The notes under the pieces are model-generated. The model worked only from the letters and a program-made list of their open reading frames with translations. It searched no databases and was not told where the DNA came from. 21,018 nucleotides of DNA from a bacterium (GTDB lineage Bacteria; JAHJDO01). The stretch lies in assembly GCA_030652805.1 (NCBI GenBank), contig JAUSPT010000101.1, positions 1-21,018 on the forward strand. Direction: 5' to 3'. How positions within the stretch are numbered: the first letter of the stretch is position 1; each line of letters begins with the position of its first letter. Shown piece after piece: positions 14,643 through 21,018 of the stretch. The translations under genes were made by a program, and so were the position numbers.

Positions 14643-17600
14643 TTATAGTGTGTCTTGCGGCGTAATCCGCGCATTTCCGCTGGCATCCAATATGCTCACT
14701 GTTACAAATATCAAAAGCTTCTTTTTGTCATTGCTCTTTACCTTGTGCTGAAACAATTTACCCAGTAGGGGAATATCCGAAAGAAAAGGCACCTTATATA
14801 CAGTCTTTCCGCTAGCATCTTCCATAAACCCGCCAAGAACAATTGTATCGCCATCATGAACAGTTACATATGTCTCTATATCCTTGCTGTAAAAATTTGG
14901 CTTACGATATCCTGTTGTATCAGAAGAAGATGAATAATAAGGGGTCGACCAACTCTCAACATTACTAACCACAGGCTGCAAGTATAATGTAACACAATTC
15001 GTGGCTTCATTTACCTGCGGTGTAACATTCAGTATCATACCAACATCCTTGTCCGTGAACGTATAATCATAGGTTGTAATCGCAGCCGAGGTCGTAGTCG
15101 CAGCCGCAGTAGTGCTTGTTACGGTATCCACATAAGTGACTGTCTCAACAAATCTGACAATTCCGGGCTTATTATTAAGCACTGTCAGCTTTGGAGCTGA
15201 AAGAGTATTGGTATCTGCTCTGCTCTGGAGCGCTCTTAAGACAGATGTGAATTGTATTCTATTTAAAACAGCTGCATATGTCATGTTTAGTCCAGTAGTT
15301 CCAAGACCTGTAATGCCCGAAAGAACATCTCCTGTAAAAGTATGTGTCTTTTGCAATGTCCCAGATGTTCCATGTACGCCTTTCACAGCAGTTTCAGGCT
15401 TTGCCTGATTTTTATTATACGTTCCTGTAATGTCTTTAAAACCTATACCTATGTCCTCCCCTTCCTGCAATCTCACATATACATATCTTGCCTCTATAGA
15501 GACCTGAACAGGAGTTCTGAGCTCAGCTAATATTTTCTCTGTCTTATCCAGATTCTCAGGGGTATTCTTAACAAATAGCTTATTGAGTTCACTCTGCACA
15601 GTGATACTGGCGCCTGTTGGCTGAGGAACAAGCGCTTCTAAAAGCGCTTTTATGCTTTCGCCGCTTACTGCGCCAGCCACTCCGCCAGTCTCTTCCCCTG
15701 CTGCTCCCAATCCAGTTGCTTGCTCCTCAGCCGTAGTCTTGAAACCAGACTCTGTTAAACGTTTTATATTCATTGAAGACCCATACTCCAAGGGGTAGAC
15801 TCTTGTTTCCAAATCTTCAAGAGGCTGAGTCAGAATCCTGGCATTGGTAGAAATCCATATGTACTCCTTTGTAAACTTGTAATCCAGGCCCTTAGGCCTT
15901 AGTATTGCTTCAAGCACACTTAGGAGAGTCATATCCTGCAGGAAACATGTTACCTTCGTATTTACAGAACCTGTTGGCTGAGCAACTGCTGCCTCTCCTG
16001 CCCAGCCCTCAGCCTGTTCTGCTGCAGGAGCCGCCTGAGCAGACGCTCCGCCAGAGAATATTGCCTCGTCAACAACAATATTAATACCTGTCTGCTTTAT
16101 TAAGAACAGTACTACATCTCTCAAATCCGTGCCCGTATACTTTACAAGCGGAACCTTAATGCTGCTTGCCTTATCTTTTAATTCTATAGCTGCTCCTGCC
16201 CTTTCTTTCTTGCGTTCTAATTCTTTTCTCCTCTTCACTTCAGCTGGTGGCAACTGCGCTTTAGTAACCTCTAACATTCGCTCATCAGAGATAGTCTGAA
16301 GCCGCTTTCTGCTGAGATTCTCTTCCTTAATTGTCTTCTCTGTTCTGGCCTTTGATATTAGAAGCTCTACACTTCTGCGAAGATTTTCATCTAAAACATC
16401 AGGAAGAATCTCTTCAAGTATTTTAATTGCCTCATCATATTCTCCTGCGTCTGCCTTTATCTTGGCATCCGTAATCCTATCCTGTATATCCCTCTTTTTT
16501 AAGACTTCTTTTCTCTCTATCTGCTTTTTTGCAGTCTTCGCCTGCTGAGCAGATTCCCTTTCATTCTGCTCTCTAAGCGACTCCTCTGAGGCTTTTAAGT
16601 ATTCCTTTGCCCCTTCATGCGCAGAATCAAGACTCAAAACAGCATTGAATTCTTTAATTGCATCAGAATATTCGTCATTACGGTATAATTTTTTGCCATT
16701 TCTGTAACGTGTTTCTATCTTACTCTCTAATTCTTCCCTTTCAATCTGCCTGCGCTCTTCTATCTTCTTTTTCTGAAGCGCTATTAAATCCGCCTCTTTC
16801 TCTGTATCCTCCTCTGCCTTTTGTTTTGCAAGTTTTGATGTCTTCTCTGCTGCCTCCTGTTCAGAAACGTCAATTTTTTCTCTTGTTTTATCTGCCATCT
16901 TTAAAGCTTTTTTATTTCCGGAATCTATACTGAGAACTTTTTGGTATATAGTAAGAGCTTGTTTGTAATCCTTGTCCCCGTAACTCTCGTCAGCCTGCTT
17001 AAAGAGTAATTCTATTTGCTCTCTCTTTATTTCCTCTGCTCTCTTCTGTGCTAATTCTTTCTGTTCCTCAATAAGCTGAGCTTTATCGCTCCGCATTTTC
17101 TCTATCATCTTTGTCGCTTTATTATTTTCAGGATCTATCAGAAGCACTTCTTTAGAAACAGACATTGCGCCACTGTAATCTTTGTTGCTGTATAGCTGTT
17201 TGGCTTCTCTCACTAACCTGTCTATCTTTTCCTCTCTGGCTTCTTCCTTAAGCTTACGATCTTTCTCCGCCTGCTTCTGCGCTTCTAAACGCGCCTGCTC
17301 AGCAAGTTTTCCCTTGTTAGCTAATTCCCTTTCCCTGGCAATTTGAGTCCTCTCTTCTGATTTTGTAATTAGTTTCTGCGCAGACTTATTATCTGAGTCC
17401 ATTTTGAGAATTGCCACGCATTGAGCTATTGCCTCATTATACTTCTCGTCTGAATACAGACTCCTTGCAATATCAAACAATTCATCCAGCTTCTTCTGCT
17501 TTTGCTTCTCAGCTTGTCTTTTCACCAGCTCTTCTTTTTTACGCTGTTCCTCTAATTCTTTCTTCCTTTTTCTTTGCATGCAAACTTGCGCCTTCTTAAG

Positions 17601-17882
17601 AAGACGGTGAGCACCTGCATTATACTGGTCAATCTCGTGCACCTTCTGACACTCGATAATTGCTCTTTCGTAGTCTCCTCTCTTATAATACTGCCTGGCT
17701 AACTTATAATATTCCTTTATTTTTCCCTGATCATTTTCTGACAAAGCTGTATCAGCATAAACAACTTGGCTGGAAAATGCTGAAGAGATCTGAGGACAAA
17801 AATCAAATATTTTTGAACATGTAAAATGAACAGTCAGAAAAGAAAAAGCTAATAGAACCATGCCTAAACTGTATTTCTTCAT
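14643..17882 (-). CDS. pilQ: PilQ/GspD-type secretin with an N-terminal TPR array
   Basis: This is the outer-membrane channel of a type IV pilus or type II-like system. A signal peptide (about 1-42, cleavage near VYADTA) is followed by six TPR-like units starting near residues 53, 131, 220, 289, 388 and 467. Charged K/E/R-rich coiled-coil linkers separate the units. Secretin modules follow: VPLVKYTGTDLRDVVLFL (577 on), an N-domain ending VQSELNKLFVKNTPENLDK (about 762-780), then the channel core with TLSAPKLTVLNNKPG (893-907), VGMILNVTPQVNE and DGDTIVLGGFMEDASGK to VPFLSDIPLLGKLF. At 1079 residues it is far longer than typical PilQ, because of the TPR part. AGGAGG lies 7 nt before ATG 17882. 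It is the last gene of the pilus operon. Confidence 0.93.
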   Translation of the reverse strand: MKKYSLGMVLLAFSFLTVHFTCSKIFDFCPQISSAFSSQVVYADTALSENDQGKIKEYYKLARQYYKRGDYERAIIECQKVHEIDQYNAGAHRLLKKAQVCMQRKRKKELEEQRKKEELVKRQAEKQKQKKLDELFDIARSLYSDEKYNEAIAQCVAILKMDSDNKSAQKLITKSEERTQIARERELANKGKLAEQARLEAQKQAEKDRKLKEEAREEKIDRLVREAKQLYSNKDYSGAMSVSKEVLLIDPENNKATKMIEKMRSDKAQLIEEQKELAQKRAEEIKREQIELLFKQADESYGDKDYKQALTIYQKVLSIDSGNKKALKMADKTREKIDVSEQEAAEKTSKLAKQKAEEDTEKEADLIALQKKKIEERRQIEREELESKIETRYRNGKKLYRNDEYSDAIKEFNAVLSLDSAHEGAKEYLKASEESLREQNERESAQQAKTAKKQIERKEVLKKRDIQDRITDAKIKADAGEYDEAIKILEEILPDVLDENLRRSVELLISKARTEKTIKEENLSRKRLQTISDERMLEVTKAQLPPAEVKRRKELERKKERAGAAIELKDKASSIKVPLVKYTGTDLRDVVLFLIKQTGINIVVDEAIFSGGASAQAAPAAEQAEGWAGEAAVAQPTGSVNTKVTCFLQDMTLLSVLEAILRPKGLDYKFTKEYIWISTNARILTQPLEDLETRVYPLEYGSSMNIKRLTESGFKTTAEEQATGLGAAGEETGGVAGAVSGESIKALLEALVPQPTGASITVQSELNKLFVKNTPENLDKTEKILAELRTPVQVSIEARYVYVRLQEGEDIGIGFKDITGTYNKNQAKPETAVKGVHGTSGTLQKTHTFTGDVLSGITGLGTTGLNMTYAAVLNRIQFTSVLRALQSRADTNTLSAPKLTVLNNKPGIVRFVETVTYVDTVTSTTAAATTTSAAITTYDYTFTDKDVGMILNVTPQVNEATNCVTLYLQPVVSNVESWSTPYYSSSSDTTGYRKPNFYSKDIETYVTVHDGDTIVLGGFMEDASGKTVYKVPFLSDIPLLGKLFQHKVKSNDKKKLLIFVTVSILDASGNARITPQDTL

Positions 17883-17899
17883 CGCTAAACCTCCTAGAA

Positions 17900-18484
17900 C
17901 TACTTATTAATTTCTATCCTTATGTCCTTCTTCTTATCTTCGTCGGATAGTAGCATGTAAGTTTTTGTTATGTCAAGAACTTTAAGGTTTTCAACAAGTT
18001 CACCTTTCCCCACATAAAATTCTTCTCCTGTACTTTTATTCTTTATCGTTGCAACCAGCCGTCCTCCAATATCAATAACACCGATATACTCATATTTTGT
18101 TGCTGGTTTTATTTTCTTTTCCACTTTCTTTTCCATTACTAGTTCTTCTTTAATCTTAAGCCCTGGCACAGAAGAAAAGGCGTTACGTTTATAAAAATCA
18201 CGATAGTATAGAATAGGCTTTTTGGTAAAAAGCCCAGCAGACGCACCTAAAGTTTCCTCTTTTGGAATATCCTTATTCAAGACAGCCGGATTATATCTTT
18301 GTTCCAACCCAAATTCAGCCTCCAAAGACATGCCTATTTCTTCATTATGACCCCACTGCATGCCCAGTCTGACAGAAAGAAAGAGAAAAACAACCAGAAT
18401 AAGCCAAAAAATTACTCTTTCAAAATTGTCTTTGAGAATAGCTAAAATTTGGATTAACAGCACTGTCACTTCTTTCCTCCACAT
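17900..18484 (-). CDS. PilP/GspC-like inner-membrane platform protein
   Basis: The protein has a short cytoplasmic start, one membrane segment (VIFWLILVVFLFLSVRLGM), a proline-containing linker with YYRDFYKRNAFSSVPG, and a C-terminal beta domain (YEYIGVIDIGGRLVATIKN onward, then VGKGELVENLKVLDI). That layout matches PilP and the HR domain of GspC, which contact the secretin. Similarity is by architecture and pattern, so PilP and GspC cannot be separated. A TTG at 18496 would overlap the previous gene by 10 nt. I prefer ATG 18484, 2 nt after the upstream stop (TAA AG ATG). It lies directly before the secretin gene, as pilP does. Confidence 0.72.
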   Translation of the reverse strand: MWRKEVTVLLIQILAILKDNFERVIFWLILVVFLFLSVRLGMQWGHNEEIGMSLEAEFGLEQRYNPAVLNKDIPKEETLGASAGLFTKKPILYYRDFYKRNAFSSVPGLKIKEELVMEKKVEKKIKPATKYEYIGVIDIGGRLVATIKNKSTGEEFYVGKGELVENLKVLDITKTYMLLSDEDKKKDIRIEINK

Positions 18485-18486
18485 CT

Positions 18487-19206
18487 TTAAATCCAAACAA
18501 TTGTATTTATCAACAAATCAAGAGAAAGCATATTTGCTTCCTTTGAAGTTATAGAGATTTTCTCTATAACATATAATTCAGAAGCATTTTGCACGTTATA
18601 TAAAAACTGAGTGATTGCCATAAGATTGCCATTTACAGTAAGTTCTATAGGAACTTCTTCAAAATAGGATTTATTGGAAATCTCACCAAATGTTAAGCTA
18701 TTAATCGAGAGTAAGTTGCTATTGATACCCAGTTTAAGAATATCCTGCATAACCCCAAGCTGCCTCAATAAAGCAGGAACCTGTTTCCCATCAGGCATTG
18801 CATCTGAGAATCCCAATGATGGAGGAATTTCTACACCTGATTTATTGGAGAGCTTAAGCATCTCTCCTCTTACGGTTAATAGTCTCTGCTGGAAAAAAAG
18901 CGCAGGATTTCCTGATGTTGGCATCTGAACGTTTTGCTCAAAAGTCAGCTGCTTCTTTACCAATTCATATTCTTTTTCTAACCTCTTATTCCCTTCCTCC
19001 AATACCTCGATAATCCTTTTAGATGGAGGCCCTTCACTTCCAGACAAATACTTTCTCAGCTTGGAAGATTTGGAAGTATATTGACTCCCCACAATATGCT
19101 CCTTTTTTCTTATAGGCCCAGCTAATGTAACATATAACATACCAAGAATAACCAGTGTTATTACACCTATTCCTATCAGTATATATTTTTCAGAGACACG
19201 TCTCAA
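18487..19206 (-). CDS. pilO: PilO/GspM-like inner-membrane protein
   Basis: PilO pairs with PilN in the periplasmic alignment ring of the pilus machine. This 239-residue protein has one N-terminal membrane helix (YILIGIGVITLVILGMLYV), a coiled-coil stretch (about 60-90) and a C-terminal ferredoxin-like domain ending with VPIELTVNGNLMAITQFL and LYVIEKISITS, a pattern typical of PilO. The start is TTG 19206: no in-frame ATG lies near, and GAAGGGA sits a suitable distance upstream. It follows the PilM-PilN gene by 4 nt. Sequence conservation in this family is low, so the identification rests on topology and gene order. Confidence 0.78.
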   Translation of the reverse strand: MRRVSEKYILIGIGVITLVILGMLYVTLAGPIRKKEHIVGSQYTSKSSKLRKYLSGSEGPPSKRIIEVLEEGNKRLEKEYELVKKQLTFEQNVQMPTSGNPALFFQQRLLTVRGEMLKLSNKSGVEIPPSLGFSDAMPDGKQVPALLRQLGVMQDILKLGINSNLLSINSLTFGEISNKSYFEEVPIELTVNGNLMAITQFLYNVQNASELYVIEKISITSKEANMLSLDLLINTIVWI

Positions 19207-19210
19207 TCTT

Positions 19211-20794
19211 CTATCCCTTCTTTAATACAAGATTTAACTCAAATTGGACTTTAACCAGCTCAACCGTCTCAGCCCCACCCTTTTCCTTAGTCTCTTTGTA
19301 ATTGATCAATTCAACACCTTCAAAATACGGCGAAAATTTCAATCGAGAAATAAAATCATCTATAGCAGGGTATGAGTCGGCTACTCCAACTGCTGACAGA
19401 GTACTACCTCCCTCTTTTGCAGTAGAAGAAAATTGTGAAATAACAATACTAGAAGGGGTAAGTCTGCTTATTTCCATTAGTGTTCTAGCCCACAAATCTC
19501 TTTTTAAAATTACAGACTTAGAAACACTTAATCTCTGTTTTATCTTTGTTCTCTCCTCCTTTAACTCATTTATTCTCGGGATAAAAGAGTCGTATTTCTT
19601 CAATATATCATTTATCCTCTGAAGCTTGGAGTCTTTAATCGTATAACTCTGGAGTGTAAATATATGCACTGTTATAAAGATTAATATTAGCAAAACCGCT
19701 GACATAATTAATGGTACTCTTTTCTTCTTAAGTTTCTTCTCTGTAATTAGTTTTAGAGGAAGAAGGTTTGCTTTTGTATCAGACTCACCAAGTGCTGTTA
19801 ACGCAGATCCAATAGCAACACTCCAAGCATTGGAGTTTTGATCAACGATATTCAGTACTCTCTTATTACTAATTAGAATATTTGAAAAAGGGTTTAGTCC
19901 GACTACTTCCATTTTGAGATTATTAGATAGAAACTCTGCAATCTCTTTTAAATTAGAAGTCTGTCCAGTTAAAACAACCTTTCTAAATTCTGATTTTCTA
20001 TCCATCTGAGACATATAAAAACTAATTGACCGATGTATCTCACCACTCAAAGTTTCCAAAACAGATACAGCTGCATTAAGGTCTTCTTTTTTAAATTTTG
20101 CCTTTTCAGCATCTTCAAACCCTATGCTCTGCTCCTTTTGAATTGCTTTAGTAATATCATTTCCTGCAATATGTATTGATCTAGTAAAAACCAGTTGTTT
20201 CCCCTTTGCAACACTAATATCCGTTGATGTTGCTCCTATATCTATTAGTACAATCGGTCCGTTATCTAATACATTATTAAATTTGGCACAATTGAATACT
20301 GCAAATGAAGTAGCTTCAATTAGATCCACGGCTATTCCTAGTCCTGAAATTCTGGCTAGAAGATCATTAATCAGCCCTGATTTTACAGCAACTAAAGCAA
20401 TATTTATTTCTTGGGCTGCTTTATCATCTTCTTCTAAAATCTGATAGTCCCAAACAACCTCTTCTAATGGGAAGGGAACTTGTTGTTGAGCTTCATACTT
20501 TATGATCTGCCTTATTCTACTTGCTCCTACGGATGGAACCTTAAAATGTCGGACAATAACAGAACGTCCAGGCATAGATACTACTAGCTGGGATTTTGTA
20601 AGTTTTTCGAAAGGAGCGATTGCCTCTGTAAGTGCTGAGAGTATATTTTCCTCTTTTGCCCTTCCATCCTTCGCCTTTATACTGACAATATTTGCATTCT
20701 TAAGCTCTATTCCTTGAGGAGTTTTTACAAGCTCTACAACCTTAACGGAATTGCTGCCAATATCCAGACCTATGCCATTTTTAGCCTTAGTCAT
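19211..20794 (-). CDS. pilM: PilM-PilN fusion (GspL-like) of the pilus/secretion platform
   Basis: Residues 1 to about 340 are an actin-like PilM domain. They include GLDIGSNSVKVVEL (phosphate-1, 9-22), the YEAQQQVPFPLEEVVWDYQ region, IDIGATSTDISV (phosphate-2, 184-195) and VVLTGQTSNLKEI (adenosine site). Immediately after comes NLLP (343-346), the PilN motif that docks into PilM in two-protein systems. A membrane helix (360-379), a coiled coil (about 385-425) and a PilN-like periplasmic domain follow. The two partners are thus one polypeptide, the same overall plan as GspL. It is the first gene of the four-gene operon, 4 nt before pilO, with a strong promoter 50-75 nt upstream. No strong ribosome-binding site precedes ATG 20794. 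Confidence 0.9.
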   Translation of the reverse strand: MTKAKNGIGLDIGSNSVKVVELVKTPQGIELKNANIVSIKAKDGRAKEENILSALTEAIAPFEKLTKSQLVVSMPGRSVIVRHFKVPSVGASRIRQIIKYEAQQQVPFPLEEVVWDYQILEEDDKAAQEINIALVAVKSGLINDLLARISGLGIAVDLIEATSFAVFNCAKFNNVLDNGPIVLIDIGATSTDISVAKGKQLVFTRSIHIAGNDITKAIQKEQSIGFEDAEKAKFKKEDLNAAVSVLETLSGEIHRSISFYMSQMDRKSEFRKVVLTGQTSNLKEIAEFLSNNLKMEVVGLNPFSNILISNKRVLNIVDQNSNAWSVAIGSALTALGESDTKANLLPLKLITEKKLKKKRVPLIMSAVLLILIFITVHIFTLQSYTIKDSKLQRINDILKKYDSFIPRINELKEERTKIKQRLSVSKSVILKRDLWARTLMEISRLTPSSIVISQFSSTAKEGGSTLSAVGVADSYPAIDDFISRLKFSPYFEGVELINYKETKEKGGAETVELVKVQFELNLVLKKG

Positions 20795-20842
20795 ATTTTA
20801 ATATTCTTTTCTGCTCTACTCAATTAACGTATTATCAACGGG

Positions 20843-20884
20843 ATTCTATCATTGCCATTCTATATTGTCAAGAATACCTGTCAA
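20843..20884 (-). promoter_or_regulatory. Two overlapping sigma-70-type promoters ahead of pilM
   Basis: On the minus strand, TTGACA (20871-20866), a 17-bp spacer and TAGAAT (20848-20843), with an extended -10 TGA, form a near-consensus promoter. A second TTGACA (20884-20879) is the very tip of the element repeat; it lies 16 bp before another TAGAAT (20862-20857). The two are offset by about 14 bp. Either would give a leader of about 40-60 nt before pilM. Confidence 0.65.
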
Positions 20885-21018
20885 GCCAAAATAGAAATGT
20901 CCTATTCTTACCAAAGTAGAAATGTCCTATTTTGTTAAGATTAGTAGTAGTAATTTTTTCTTTTTGATCAAACTTTTTCTTTTTGTTAATTCTGTGCATA
21001 ATGTGGATAACTCCTTGT
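20878..21018 (-). repeat. Right copy of the 141-bp inverted end repeat
   Basis: Exact reverse complement of 1-141. It includes the TGTCAAGCC tip (from 20879), the two 21-bp direct repeats (20886-20931) and the two DnaA-box-like 9-mers (20993-21010). The element body would lie to the right of the window. It stands 84 bp upstream of pilM. Confidence 0.75.

Noticed and set aside
1-21018. Linear replicon or phage/plasmid with terminal inverted repeats
   Set aside because: The content is chromosomal housekeeping genes, with no replication, mobilisation or virion genes. The repeat looks like an insertion-sequence end and its length fits an assembly k-mer.

Overview
The window looks like one metagenomic contig from an AT-rich, Gram-negative-type bacterium. 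Two lipopolysaccharide genes (kdsB, lpxK) imply an outer membrane, and a secretin operon implies a type IV pilus or type II-like secretion machine. The fused PilM-PilN protein, the TPR-rich secretin and the many short dispersed repeats resemble uncultured PVC-side lineages such as Omnitrophota. That placement is an inference from gene style; no marker gene here proves it.

Layout. Positions 1-141 and 20878-21018 are perfect reverse complements and look like the end of one insertion-sequence-like element pointing out of the window on both sides. Between them, the plus strand carries kdsB (194-973) and a small stress-type operon (1116-2771): a membrane-anchored protein with 26-residue repeats, an ECF sigma factor and a zinc-finger anti-sigma factor. 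These genes meet, 3 bp apart and tail to tail, a colinear minus-strand block that fills the rest (20794 down to 2775).

The minus-strand block, in reading order, is: pilus/secretion genes (PilM-PilN fusion, PilO-like, PilP/GspC-like, TPR-secretin); a standalone 5' nuclease, coaE and rho; an STT3-like membrane protein; a nusA-infB-rbfA-nrnA translation/RNA cluster with its own promoter and leader hairpin; and lpxK plus a GT4 glycosyltransferase. Good sigma-70-type promoters are visible ahead of pilM, where one -35 box is supplied by the mobile-element tip, and ahead of nusA.

The most interesting structure is not a gene system. At least six short dispersed repeats lie in 21 kb. Four sites are built on a 7-bp unit although their sequences are unrelated. 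Three repeats (two of them heptameric) are translated in frame inside lpxK, coaE and the STT3-like gene, much as Rickettsia palindromic elements are. The element ends also carry two abutting DnaA-box-like 9-mers. I see no CRISPR array, tRNA, rRNA, phage genes or defence system. No gene-free stretch exceeds about 300 bases; the longest are 974-1115, 1-193 and 14486-14642, each described below.
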